Translations under genes and position numbers: made by a program
Part shown: positions 36,196 to 45,178 of the stretch, in pieces
How the letters are laid out: each line of letters opens with the position of its first letter
Position numbering within the stretch: position 1 is the first letter of the stretch
Assembly: GCA_946620035.1 (NCBI GenBank)
Contig: CAMOMX010000001.1
Span: 1-64,000 of the forward strand
Reading direction: 5' to 3'
DNA length: 64,000 nucleotides
Source of the DNA: CAG-791 sp003447895
GTDB taxonomy: Bacteria > Bacillota > Clostridia > Lachnospirales > Lachnospiraceae
Notes under the pieces: generated by a model
Told to the model about the DNA's origin: nothing
The model's database searches: none
The model's input: the letters and a program-made list of their open reading frames with translations, nothing else

Positions 36196-37261
36196 TGGAA
36201 GCACCTCCTTTCGCCTTGGATGCGGTGAGCCCTTTCCACCTGATCTTAAGCCACTCATTGTTGGTCACCAGCATGATCAGGATCAGAACGACCGCGTAGA
36301 TCAGCATTCTGTAGTCCTGCAGGGAGCGCAGAAGCTCCGGAAGAAGGATCAGGACCACTGTCGAGATGATCGTTCCGGTCATATTGCCAAGACCGCCCAG
36401 AACAACATAGACCAGGATCAGGATCGATGTATTGAAGTCAAACTTGTTGGGAACGAGGGTTGCATAGTTGAGTCCGTAGAGGGCCCCGGCCGCGCCTGCC
36501 AGAGACGCTGAGACAACAAAGGCCAGCATCTTGGTCCTGGAGATCGGAATACCCACAGATTCCGCCGCGATCCGGTTATCCCTGGCCGCCATGATCGCTC
36601 TTCCGCTCCTTGACATCATGAGGTTATAGACGATAAGGAGCGCGACGAGTACAAGGATAATGCCCACCGTAAAGTTCGCGATCTTCTGCGTGCCCGTGGC
36701 GCCCATAGGTCCGTTCAGGAGCATCTTTCCGCCCGGCTGGAGCTTGAAATTGCTGTCCACAAAGCTGAAGTGAAGGCCGTCGGAGTCAAACCCGATATAG
36801 GTATTCATAAAGATACTCTTGATGATCTGTCCAAACGCGAGCGTGACGATCGCCAGGTAGTCGCCCTGGAGCTTCAGAACGGGGATACCGATCACAAAGC
36901 CAAAGAGCCCTGCAAGGAGCGCGCCGCATACCATCGAGAGGATCAGCCTGGGAATGGCCGCTGTCACGGTGCCTGCAAGGCAGCCGGAAACACATACGGC
37001 GCAGAACGCGCCGACACTCATAAATCCCGCCTGGCCAAGGTTCAGCTCTCCCGAAACACCGACATTGAGATTGAGGCCGATCGAGGCCACTACATAACAT
37101 GTGATCGGAACAAGGAGGCTGCTGAAAAGGCTCGAGAGATTGCCGGTCTTAAGAAGGACCTCTACCACAATATAGGCCGCGATCACGATCGCAAAGGAAA
37201 TGAGCCGGCCTCTTTTGTTTTTGTCTCCTGTATGGGAGAAAAATCCGCCTGATTTCTTCAT
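36188..37261 (-). CDS. livM: Branched-chain amino acid ABC transporter permease LivM
   Basis: A 357-residue permease with about nine membrane helices. NVGVSGELNLGQAGFMSVGA and the loop RDNRIAAESVGIPISRTKMLAF are LivM hallmarks, the latter the ATPase contact. The ATG at 37261 follows AAGGAGGG. It overlaps livG by eight bases and follows livH by 13 bp. Confidence 0.95.
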   Translation of the reverse strand: MKKSGGFFSHTGDKNKRGRLISFAIVIAAYIVVEVLLKTGNLSSLFSSLLVPITCYVVASIGLNLNVGVSGELNLGQAGFMSVGAFCAVCVSGCLAGTVTAAIPRLILSMVCGALLAGLFGFVIGIPVLKLQGDYLAIVTLAFGQIIKSIFMNTYIGFDSDGLHFSFVDSNFKLQPGGKMLLNGPMGATGTQKIANFTVGIILVLVALLIVYNLMMSRSGRAIMAARDNRIAAESVGIPISRTKMLAFVVSASLAGAAGALYGLNYATLVPNKFDFNTSILILVYVVLGGLGNMTGTIISTVVLILLPELLRSLQDYRMLIYAVVLILIMLVTNNEWLKIRWKGLTASKAKGGASNG

Positions 37262-37274
37262 GTCTTCTCCCTCC

Positions 37275-38150
37275 TTATACCTTGACATTGATCTTCTTTC
37301 CGAGAAGACCGGTGGGTTTGATCAAAAGGACCACGATCAGGACGCCGAACACGATCGCGTCCGACAGCTGTGTGGAGATATAGGCCTTCGCAAAGATCTC
37401 AATAATACCAAGAACCAGTCCACCGACAAAAGCGCCGGGAACAGAGCCGATCCCTCCGAAAACGGCCGCCGTGAATGCCTTGATACCGGGCATTGATCCC
37501 ATCGTCGGATAGACAGAAGGATATGTGGATGCCAGCAGCACAGAGGCAATTGCCGCAAGGCCGGAGCCGATCGCGAACGTGATGGAAATGATCTGATTGA
37601 CATTGATCCCCATCAGCATGGAAGCGCCTTTGTCCTCCGAGCACGCTCTCATCGCACTGCCTGTCTTGGTTTTGTTGATAAACAGTGTGAGGCAGATCAT
37701 GACAACAATGCAGGTCGCGATCGTGATCAGGGTCAGATAGGAAACGGAAGCTGCCCCGATCGAGATTCCTCCCGCCGAGATGACAGAGGGAAATACTTTA
37801 CTGGACGATGACCAGAGGATCTGCGCTCCGTTCTGCAAAAAATAGCTCACACCGATCGCTGTGATCAGGACAGCAAGGCTGGGGGCCTGGCGGAGAGGCT
37901 TATAGGCCAGTCTCTCGATGACGACACCCAGGACCGTGCAGACCAGCATTGCGGCCAGAACCGCCGCGGGAAACGGAAGTCCGAATTTGGAAATCGAGAA
38001 AAAAGCGATATAAGCGCCAACCATAATAATATCGCCGTGTGCAAAGTTGAGCATCTTGGCAATTCCGTATACCATTGTGTATCCCAGCGCAATGATCGCA
38101 TATACGCTGCCAAGTCCCAATCCGTTGATCAAATAGGATAGAAACTGCAT
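37275..38150 (-). CDS. livH: Branched-chain amino acid ABC transporter permease LivH
   Basis: A 291-residue permease starting MQFLSYLINGLGLGSVYAII. NFAHGDIIMVGAYIAF and ACSEDKGASMLMGINVNQII (ATPase-coupling loop) identify LivH. It forms the channel with LivM. The ATG at 38150 has a GGAAGGGCGG site. A weak terminator-like hairpin separates it from livK. Confidence 0.95.
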   Translation of the reverse strand: MQFLSYLINGLGLGSVYAIIALGYTMVYGIAKMLNFAHGDIIMVGAYIAFFSISKFGLPFPAAVLAAMLVCTVLGVVIERLAYKPLRQAPSLAVLITAIGVSYFLQNGAQILWSSSSKVFPSVISAGGISIGAASVSYLTLITIATCIVVMICLTLFINKTKTGSAMRACSEDKGASMLMGINVNQIISITFAIGSGLAAIASVLLASTYPSVYPTMGSMPGIKAFTAAVFGGIGSVPGAFVGGLVLGIIEIFAKAYISTQLSDAIVFGVLIVVLLIKPTGLLGKKINVKV

Positions 38151-38179
38151 GTCCGCCCTTCCTTTCAGGTCTGTAAACA

Positions 38180-38206
38180 GAAAGCCCGCACAGTGGCGGG
38201 CTTTCT
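38180..38206 (-). terminator. Leaky terminator between livK and livH
   Basis: A perfect 10-bp stem (GAAAGCCCGC and GCGGGCTTTC) followed on the minus strand by TGTTTAC, not a full T-run. This would let the binding protein be made in excess over the membrane parts. Confidence 0.6.
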
Positions 38207-38246
38207 GCCTGTTTAACACAATCAGATCTAATATCAAATATCGGTA

Positions 38247-39482
38247 TTATTCTGCGCCTACATAAACGCCGTTCTGGATCACAACAGCCTTCGGGGACTT
38301 TGTGACCTCACCGGTCTCACTCCACTTCATCTCTTCGCCTGTCAGGCCGCTGAAGGTCATGCTTGTAAACTGAGCTGTGAGTGCATCACAGATCTCTGAC
38401 GCGCTCATGTCCGCTGTGACACCGGCAGCTTCGCAGGCCTGTGCGATCGCGTATACGCAGTCATAAGCATCTGCCGCGAACTGGTTCGGGATCTCGCCGT
38501 TGCATTTCTCTTTGTATGCGTTTACAAAGTTCACTGTCAGTTCATCGGTAGCATCCGCGGAGAAAGGAGTCAGCAGATAGACGCCCTCCGCGAGAGAAGT
38601 GTCGAAACCTTCCAGCGTAAGGATTCCGTCCATACCGTCCACGCCGAAGAAAGTGGGCTTATAACCCATCTGGTTCGCCTGTGTGAGGATCAGGGAAGCG
38701 GGATCATAGTAGATGGGAAGGAAAACGATGTCAGCGCCGGCATCCTTCGCCTGTCCGAGCTGGACAGTGAAGTCCTGAGCGTTGGAATCATCAAATGTTC
38801 CCTCATAAACTACGCTGAGGCCCTTTGCCGCAGCTTCCGCTACGAATGTATCATGGATTCCCTTGGAATAGTTGTCATCATTCTTGTAGATGATCGCAAC
38901 CTTGGAGCCGAGATCCGCATGTGCCGAAATATAGTCCGCACTTGCGGTTCCCTGGTTGGGGTCTGTAAAGCACATCTGGAATACATTTCCGTATGCGCCG
39001 GACAGGTTGTCGGCATCCTGATAGATTACTGCTGTAGAGGATCCGGAAGGAGTGATCGCGAAGATCCTGTCTTCCGCATAAGAAGGAGAAACCGCCGCGC
39101 CGGGCGCAGAAGTTACGGTTGCAAGAGAAACCTGCATGCCCCAGTCCTTGAGAACGCCGTAAGCGGAGACAGCCTTCTCGGGATCGTGCGCGTCATCTTC
39201 CATATCCAGTTCAAACTGAAGGCCGCCTTTGGCGTTGACTTCCTCAACCGCGATCTCAGCCGCGTTTTTGACCGCCTGTCCGTAAACAGCCGCAGGTCCT
39301 GTAAGAGGTCCGGAACCGCCGATCTTGATCTTGGCACCGGTATCCGCTGCTGCTTCTGTCTTCTCTCCGCTGTCAGCAGGTGCGCTGCTGCTCGAAGCAC
39401 CCGAGCCGCCGCATGCTGTCATAGCAGCTGCCATGCATACCGACATCGCTACTGCAAGGCTTGTCTTAAATACTTTTTTCAT
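38247..39482 (-). CDS. livK: Branched-chain amino acid-binding lipoprotein LivK
   Basis: A 411-residue substrate-binding protein. The signal peptide ends in the lipobox MTAC, so Cys24 would be lipid-anchored; a Ser/Ala-rich linker follows. The mature part begins IKIGGSGPLTGPAAVYGQAV, the type I periplasmic fold. The ATG at 39482 is preceded by AAAGGGAGG. It is the first gene of livKHMGF. Ligand preference (Leu/Ile/Val or another acid) cannot be read from sequence. Confidence 0.93.
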   Translation of the reverse strand: MKKVFKTSLAVAMSVCMAAAMTACGGSGASSSSAPADSGEKTEAAADTGAKIKIGGSGPLTGPAAVYGQAVKNAAEIAVEEVNAKGGLQFELDMEDDAHDPEKAVSAYGVLKDWGMQVSLATVTSAPGAAVSPSYAEDRIFAITPSGSSTAVIYQDADNLSGAYGNVFQMCFTDPNQGTASADYISAHADLGSKVAIIYKNDDNYSKGIHDTFVAEAAAKGLSVVYEGTFDDSNAQDFTVQLGQAKDAGADIVFLPIYYDPASLILTQANQMGYKPTFFGVDGMDGILTLEGFDTSLAEGVYLLTPFSADATDELTVNFVNAYKEKCNGEIPNQFAADAYDCVYAIAQACEAAGVTADMSASEICDALTAQFTSMTFSGLTGEEMKWSETGEVTKSPKAVVIQNGVYVGAE

Positions 39483-39568
39483 GGTTTTCAACCTCCCTTT
39501 GATAATTTGGATCATCAATCACCAACGAGTTCATTATAATTTTTTCAGGACTTCATTGCAATAGCGTT

Positions 39569-40363
39569 TCACAGCGTGGCATCAACAAAACTGATATTTT
39601 TTGTCAAAAAATCACAGATATATTGGAATGCTTCCACAAAAGCCCCTTTTTTAAACCCGTGTCTCCCGCCTCTGACCATGTGAAACTCGGCATTCTGGTA
39701 GATTTTGGCGACGCGCAGGGAATAGGACGGATCCACCAGCGGGTCCTCATCTCCGTGAAGTACCAGGACCGGGCCTTTGTACTTTCCGAGGCACTTCAGA
39801 TCATAATCCCAAAGGTCCGTCAGATAGACGGCCCCCATCATGCTCCACCCCCTGTAATCAAAGGGATCCGGCACGCTCTCCTTGTCCGGATAGAGGTCCC
39901 TCACATCGTCCAGTATGACAAAGGCACCATACATTAAAACGACTGCCGCGAACAGGTCCGGATTCTGCGAGGCGGCAACTGCGGTGCTGAAAGCGCCCTG
40001 GCTTGCGCCGATCAGGATGATCCTGTCCGGGTCCGTAAAGGGCCAGGTCAGCACTTCCCGGTAAACCTCCATCAGGTCCCGGGCGCAGGTCATGACCGAC
40101 ATATGGAGCATGGATCCCGGACTTCTGCTCTCCGTCGAGGCTCCCCTGCAGTCAAATGTATAGAAAGCGTATCCCCGCGCGGCCAGTTCTCTTCCGTATG
40201 GAATGCCGGACTCATGCGTCCTGTAGAGTTCGTGGCAAAAAAGCACAAGCGGAACTTTCTCTCCTTTGTCCGCGCGCTCCGGGACAAAGAGCTGTCCGTA
40301 GATTCCGTTCTCCCTGCTTCCGCACCACTTCTCTTTTTGTCTGTAGGCACCTTTTATGTCCAT
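39569..40363 (-). CDS. Alpha/beta hydrolase
   Basis: A 264-residue serine hydrolase of the dienelactone hydrolase/acyl-peptidase type. The nucleophile elbow is GASQG, the acid is in LHGDEDPLVDP and the histidine in GGRHGF, so the triad is complete. FDCRGASTESRSPG precedes the elbow. No signal peptide is seen. The ATG at 40363 has an AGAGGATGGGAAG site. Substrate unknown; an ester or acyl-CoA-derived compound is only a guess from its place between two transporter sets. Confidence 0.85.
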   Translation of the reverse strand: MDIKGAYRQKEKWCGSRENGIYGQLFVPERADKGEKVPLVLFCHELYRTHESGIPYGRELAARGYAFYTFDCRGASTESRSPGSMLHMSVMTCARDLMEVYREVLTWPFTDPDRIILIGASQGAFSTAVAASQNPDLFAAVVLMYGAFVILDDVRDLYPDKESVPDPFDYRGWSMMGAVYLTDLWDYDLKCLGKYKGPVLVLHGDEDPLVDPSYSLRVAKIYQNAEFHMVRGGRHGFKKGAFVEAFQYICDFLTKNISFVDATL

Positions 40364-40389
40364 TTCTTCCCATCCTCTTTCTTTTTCAG

Positions 40390-40422
40390 GGCTCGCGGAG
40401 TGAGCCGCGTGCGCTTCGTGCC
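40390..40422. repeat. GC-rich palindromic repeat upstream of the hydrolase gene
   Basis: GGCTC-gcggagt-GAGCC followed by GCGTGCGCTTCGTGC. It is similar over about 32 nt to the copy at 17816. Confidence 0.55.
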
Positions 40423-40454
40423 GCTCTTTACACAGGCAGCAAAAACTGATAATG

Positions 40455-40489
40455 AAAAGCGGCAGCAACCGGTGAACCGGTGCTGCCGC
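40455..40489 (-). terminator. Terminator after tctA
   Basis: Arms GCGGCAGCAACCGG and CCGGTGCTGCCGC (one bulge, TGAA loop) followed on the minus strand by TTTTCATT. Confidence 0.85.
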
Positions 40490-40557
40490 ATGTACTTCGA
40501 CTGAGTATTACGGAGAGATTCTCCCTATTGCCGTGTCGGGCTTCTCAACCGCCCGCA

Positions 40558-42009
40558 TCAGTTCCTCTTTCTGGAACCGAGAATCTGTGTCACCATCATG
40601 AGCACCAGGATCAGCAGCAGGATGAGGGACAGGGGATGTGTGAAGATATCTTTGAACATTCCGCCGACGCTTCCCGCCGAGATAATAGCTCTCCGAAGGT
40701 TAACTTCGATCGTAGGTCCGAGGATCAGTCCGAGGACCATAGGCGCCACCGGGACGCCGTAAAACTTCATAAAGTATCCGATCACGCCTGCAAGAAGCGT
40801 CCAGACGATATCCAGGGGCATGTTGTTGATCGAATAGCTGCCGATCACCGAAATGACGATGATCAGAGGAAGCAGAATGTTTCTCGGGATCTCAACCAGC
40901 TTGGCAAAGATGCGGATTCCCATCATACCGAAGATCAGAAGGAAAATATTTCCGATCACGGACAGCCACACCAGATTGGTGAACAGTTCAGGCTGTGCGG
41001 ACATCAGCATGGAGCCGGCGCGGATTCCGTGGATCGACAGCGCACCGATGAAAATAGCGGTTACAGAGTCGCCGGGAATACCGAGCGTCAGCATAGGGAT
41101 CAGCGCTCCGCCGATTGCCGCGTTATTGGCCGACTCGGGGGCCACGACACCTTCGAGTGCACCCTCTCCGAAAGGAACCTCGGGATTCTTGACAACCCTC
41201 TTCGTGGCATCATAGGCAAGCAGGGCCGCAATATCGCCGCCTGCACCGGGCAGTGCTCCGACGATGGTTCCCAGAACACCGCTGAAAGCCGCGATAGGAA
41301 GCATCTTAGCCAGTCTGTCCATAGGCGGGCGGATGGAGTTGACTTCCTGCTTGACGATCGGCATATTTCTGTGAATGATCTGGTGAAGAGATTCACCGAC
41401 ACCGAACAGACCGATCATGACAGGGATATAGCTGATTCCGGCGCGCATATCGACGCTTCCGAATGTAAATCTTCCCACACCGGTGATCGGGTCCATACCT
41501 ACGACGCCGAGCATCAGGCCGGCTGTCGCCGCGAACAGGCCCTTGAGCATGCTCTTTCCGCTGATACTGCCGACGAGCATAAGTCCCATCAGGGTAAGAA
41601 GCATATAGTCGCGGGGGCCGAAGGACAGAGCGATCTTAGCCACCTGAGGCGCTCCGAAGAACAGGAACGCGGAACCGATCAGGCCGCCGACAACGGATGT
41701 GATCGTACTGGTCGCGATTGCCTTTCCTGCCTCACCTTTCTTGGCGAGCGGATAGCCGTCGAATGTCGTTGCTACCGCCGCGGGTGCTCCGGGAATATTG
41801 AGGAGGATCGCCGCACGGGATCCGCCGTAGACGCCGCCGATATAGACGCCCATCATGACTGCCAGCGCCGCCTCGGTGCTCCAAGAATAGGTCATGGCGA
41901 TCAGAAGGGAGGTCGCCATCGTAACGCTGAGTCCGGGAATCGCGCCGACATAAATACCGACGAAGCATCCCAGCGCGCAGAATAAGATCTGAGTTACCAT
42001 TGCTGACAT
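40558..42009 (-). CDS. tctA: Tripartite tricarboxylate transporter, large membrane subunit
   Basis: A 483-residue TctA-type permease with about twelve helices. GAIPGLSVTMATSLLIAMTY at residues 23-42 is the first conserved family motif, and GALPGAGGDIAALLAYDATK the second. With TctB and TctC it makes a secondary, binding-protein-dependent carrier for citrate-like or aromatic carboxylates. The ATG follows AGGAGG by seven bases. It is the last gene of tctC-tctB-tctA. Confidence 0.94.
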   Translation of the reverse strand: MSAMVTQILFCALGCFVGIYVGAIPGLSVTMATSLLIAMTYSWSTEAALAVMMGVYIGGVYGGSRAAILLNIPGAPAAVATTFDGYPLAKKGEAGKAIATSTITSVVGGLIGSAFLFFGAPQVAKIALSFGPRDYMLLTLMGLMLVGSISGKSMLKGLFAATAGLMLGVVGMDPITGVGRFTFGSVDMRAGISYIPVMIGLFGVGESLHQIIHRNMPIVKQEVNSIRPPMDRLAKMLPIAAFSGVLGTIVGALPGAGGDIAALLAYDATKRVVKNPEVPFGEGALEGVVAPESANNAAIGGALIPMLTLGIPGDSVTAIFIGALSIHGIRAGSMLMSAQPELFTNLVWLSVIGNIFLLIFGMMGIRIFAKLVEIPRNILLPLIIVISVIGSYSINNMPLDIVWTLLAGVIGYFMKFYGVPVAPMVLGLILGPTIEVNLRRAIISAGSVGGMFKDIFTHPLSLILLLILVLMMVTQILGSRKRN

Positions 42010-42025
42010 AGCTTAACCTCCTTCC

Positions 42026-42469
42026 TTACGGCAAGATCACACTGAAGCCGTATTTGAACACCAATACGATCATCATTGTGGCGATAAATCCGACCAGCAG
42101 ACTTGTCTTCCAGTCCCTGCCGCTCAGATATAAGATGGCGAGTGTCGTAAATACAAGTGTTGCAATAATATAGTGCACAAGGAAGATCAGCACGATATAG
42201 AGGACCAGAAGTCCGATCATGACGACTACGTCCTTATCGAATACAGAATCTCCTTCCTCTGCTTTCTGCCCGTTCTTTTTCCTTTCCGCGTTGGATTTAA
42301 GGAAATTCGCCGCCGCCAGGATCAGGCTGATGATGGAAACGACGACCGGATAAAAGCCCTCCGAAGAGGCAGTCATCTGGCCAAAAGGTGTGATCTGGCA
42401 GGCCAGGATCACAAAGATGACAGCGAGAACGACCAAAATGATATCAAATACTTTTGCGCCCTTTTTCAT
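42026..42469 (-). CDS. tctB: Tripartite tricarboxylate transporter, small membrane subunit
   Basis: A 147-residue protein with four predicted helices and a charged loop (SNAERKKNGQKAEEGDS) in the middle, the usual TctB layout. It starts after AAGGAGG and lies 16 bp before tctA and 12 bp after tctC. TctB sequences are poorly conserved, so its identity rests partly on context. Confidence 0.9.
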   Translation of the reverse strand: MKKGAKVFDIILVVLAVIFVILACQITPFGQMTASSEGFYPVVVSIISLILAAANFLKSNAERKKNGQKAEEGDSVFDKDVVVMIGLLVLYIVLIFLVHYIIATLVFTTLAILYLSGRDWKTSLLVGFIATMMIVLVFKYGFSVILP

Positions 42470-42481
42470 CTGTCTGCCTCC

Positions 42482-43522
42482 TTATTCAAAGTCCTCAATC
42501 CTGGGAATGCCAAAGTTTTCAGGAGAGATGTTGGTTGCTCCGGAATCGTATAAGAGCCAGGTCGTAACGGACTGCCAGCGCTTGATAAACGTCTCCGCCT
42601 CTTCCCCGCTGATGCCCAGCGGAATGATATAGTTATCGGCAAGGTACTTTTGGAAATCTTCCGTGTTATAGCCGTCCAGGAATGCCTTGGTCAGAATTGC
42701 CTTCCTCTCATCGTCTACATCTTTTCTGCAGTAAACGCCGGTAAATGCGCCCCAGGGGAAGTACTTTTCATACTCCGGATACACCTCGGAGATCGTCTCC
42801 ACTTCCGGGATTGCTTCCATTCTCTCATTGTTGAGGACCGTAAGGATACGAAGATCACCGGTCTTGTACAGATCCGCAGCTGTCGAAAAGTTGACGATCG
42901 ACAGGTCTACGTGGCCGCCCAGAAGCGCGCTGATGATCGAGGAGTCGCCATCGAAAGGCACCTGGTTAAACTCCACCTCACTGGTGCTCTGAAGCATGCA
43001 GGAGACGTTGTACGGAAGTCCGCCGACGCCCGAAATGCCAAGGCTGATCTTGCCGGGGTTTGCTTTCGCGTCTTCAATGACATCTTTGATAGACTGATAT
43101 TTGGATCCCGGAGGCACGATCACGACCGGAACCTGGCTTCCGAAAAGAAGCACCGGATAAAACTCCTCATAATCTACATTGGAGATATCCATGACGTGAT
43201 AAAGCGTCGGGTTCTCTGCGTTAAACAGAAGGGAATAACCGTCTGCAGGGAGCCTGGATACAAACTCCGTTGCGATCGCACCGGTCGCACCGGTCTTGTT
43301 CTGCATTACGATGTTGGTCCCGAGAAACTTCTGAGCCTGAACAGAGATACCTCTGGAGGTAGTGTCCGTCGCTCCGCCGGCCGCCCACGCAATGTATCCG
43401 TTGATATCGTTGTCCGGATAATCCGCAGTCAGGCCGCGCACATATTGATAGATCTCATTGCCGGCCACAAGTATACTCACAGCCAGCAATATGCCGACTA
43501 TGATCTTATTACGTTTACTCAT
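42482..43522 (-). CDS. tctC: Tripartite tricarboxylate transporter, substrate-binding protein
   Basis: A 346-residue extracellular binding protein. The N-terminal hydrophobic segment IIVGILLAVSILVAG lacks a lipobox cysteine, so it is probably anchored by that helix. INGYIAWAAGGATDTTSRG and NKTGATGAIATEFV are TctC/Bug-family ligand-site regions. The ATG at 43522 has AAAGGGGG upstream. Two similar palindromes lie just upstream. The ligand is unknown. Confidence 0.92.
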   Translation of the reverse strand: MSKRNKIIVGILLAVSILVAGNEIYQYVRGLTADYPDNDINGYIAWAAGGATDTTSRGISVQAQKFLGTNIVMQNKTGATGAIATEFVSRLPADGYSLLFNAENPTLYHVMDISNVDYEEFYPVLLFGSQVPVVIVPPGSKYQSIKDVIEDAKANPGKISLGISGVGGLPYNVSCMLQSTSEVEFNQVPFDGDSSIISALLGGHVDLSIVNFSTAADLYKTGDLRILTVLNNERMEAIPEVETISEVYPEYEKYFPWGAFTGVYCRKDVDDERKAILTKAFLDGYNTEDFQKYLADNYIIPLGISGEEAETFIKRWQSVTTWLLYDSGATNISPENFGIPRIEDFE

Positions 43523-43542
43523 GTCTTTTCCCCCTTTATAAC

Positions 43543-43606
43543 TTACATCATGTAATATCATTTGATGCTATTAATAACAATATATCACAAATTACATATT
43601 ATGTAT
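43543..43606 (-). promoter_or_regulatory. Two TTACAT-ATGTA palindromes upstream of tctC
   Basis: TTACAT-c-ATGTAA (43543-43555) is perfect; TTACAT-att-ATGTAT (43592-43606) is nearly so. They are about 50 bp apart, with a possible promoter TTGTTA-17-TATTAC between and overlapping the first. They look like paired operators for an unidentified regulator. Confidence 0.5.
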
Positions 43607-43671
43607 AGAAAGTATAGGGCTATTTTTGTATATTTCCCACAATTTATTGGAATCATCTATGTTTTAAAACA

Positions 43672-43712
43672 AAAAAACATCCGAAGCCAGCTCTGAACGA
43701 GTGGCTCCGGAT
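43672..43712 (-). terminator. Terminator after the MFS gene
   Basis: 11-nt arms (43679-43689 and 43702-43712) with one mismatch, followed on the minus strand by a run of seven T. Confidence 0.9.
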
Positions 43713-43746
43713 ATAATTGTGGCTCATTAAAAGATTGACTTAGCAA

Positions 43747-45027
43747 TTACTCGTCTGCGCCCTTCTTGGACCATACGCTTACGCCGAACCACTTCTGATA
43801 GTTCATTGCAAGGAAGATCATGAACAGGAGACCGATCACTGCAAGTACAAGGTTGACTGTCATCTCATTGATGACCGCCTGTGCCTCGTTGCCGCCTGCC
43901 ATGTTGTAGAAGATCTTAGCAAGCTGAGGCATGATGTAGGAAGCAGCACCCATGAAGGTATAGTAAATACCAAGGTTTCTGCCCTTTGCACCGGGATGGA
44001 ATTCCTGCATCAGAGCAACACCGCACTGAAGAGCGCCGCCTGCTGCGAAGAAACCGATCGCGAATGCACCGATCTGAACCATAACGGGAGAACGAAGCAG
44101 AACGACCAGAGCGTAAGCTACAACAGATCCTGCAAGGTCGATCAGGAGGATCTTCAGGGTTCTCCAACGGAGAGCTGCCATGAATACGCCCCAGATAATG
44201 ACCGCTGCGAAGGAACCGATGGTGTAGATGGAGTTCAGACTTGCCGCCCACATCTCATCCTGTCCCAGAACAGCCATACCGAAGGATTTCAGGTACTGCT
44301 GTGCGGAATACATTGTAGCCATTGCGATGAAGCCGTAAATAGCGCAGCCTGCGATAACAAAGCCGGGAATAGGGCTCTTAATGCGGGCTTTACCCTTTTC
44401 AGCATCTTCGTCAACGAGCTTGGCATTGGGATCTGCCTGCTTGTTGTCCTTGAGTTCCTTGAGCTCTTCGTCATAGGAATAAGGAGCGATCAGAGCAACA
44501 ACGAGAACTACGACAGACATGATGATCGGAAGGATGATAAGAGCTTTCCAGTTGCCGCTCTGGGACATGGATGCCACGAGAAGCGGATAGATCGTACCGG
44601 AAATGGAGATAACACCCTTGATCAGGATAACAGCAGTACCGGGAGCCTTTGTCCAGGACTCCTGCGCTACAGCGTAGCAAGCGCCGTCGAAGAATGACGT
44701 AGCAACACCGGCCATGAAAGCTGCAACGGATGCAACTGCAGGGCTGTGGGTTGTAAGAAGAAGGCCGAAGAAAGCGACATACATGATCGCGCCGATGACG
44801 ATCATGATCTTACGGCCGATCTTATCGGAAATCTCACCGCAGATCCATACGGATACGAATTTACCAAGACCTGTCCAAGCGATAACACCAGAGATACCGC
44901 CGGCATCAACGCCCCACTGCTGCTGGAAATTAGCAGAGTTCTGAGAAATAACGATAGCCTGAATTCCGTGTGTGAGGTATGCCAGATACACGGAAACCAG
45001 AGCCCAAATATACTTTTTGTCTCTCAT
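43747..45027 (-). CDS. Major facilitator superfamily carrier
   Basis: A 426-residue protein with twelve predicted helices and a charged central loop (about 200-225). The loop 2-3 motif GEISDKIGRKIMIVIG is the MFS signature. The general look is of OxlT/NarK-like anion carriers, but no close family is certain. It is 151 bp after the CoA-transferase on the same strand and probably transports the substrate or product of that pathway. Confidence 0.88.
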   Translation of the reverse strand: MRDKKYIWALVSVYLAYLTHGIQAIVISQNSANFQQQWGVDAGGISGVIAWTGLGKFVSVWICGEISDKIGRKIMIVIGAIMYVAFFGLLLTTHSPAVASVAAFMAGVATSFFDGACYAVAQESWTKAPGTAVILIKGVISISGTIYPLLVASMSQSGNWKALIILPIIMSVVVLVVALIAPYSYDEELKELKDNKQADPNAKLVDEDAEKGKARIKSPIPGFVIAGCAIYGFIAMATMYSAQQYLKSFGMAVLGQDEMWAASLNSIYTIGSFAAVIIWGVFMAALRWRTLKILLIDLAGSVVAYALVVLLRSPVMVQIGAFAIGFFAAGGALQCGVALMQEFHPGAKGRNLGIYYTFMGAASYIMPQLAKIFYNMAGGNEAQAVINEMTVNLVLAVIGLLFMIFLAMNYQKWFGVSVWSKKGADE

Positions 45028-45140
45028 GTTTTTCCCCTTTTCAAATTACATTTTTTATCGTAGGCGGATATGCGCAAGCCACATACACAGATCCGCCACA
45101 GTTCAAACTGCCTGTTCGGCAGCTGAGCTCAAACATTCAA

Positions 45141-45157
45141 GGCCCGCAGTGCGGGCC
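45141..45157. repeat. GC-rich palindrome between CoA-transferase and MFS genes
   Basis: GGCCCGC-agt-GCGGGCC, perfect, without a following T-run. It resembles the other GC-rich junction repeats. Confidence 0.6.
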
Positions 45158-45178
45158 GCTGCACCAGGGTACAGTCCA

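Noticed and set aside
40480..41985. A 501-codon plus-strand frame opposite tctA
   Set aside because: tctA is clearly the real gene. The antisense product is a hydrophilic low-complexity mirror of membrane helices.
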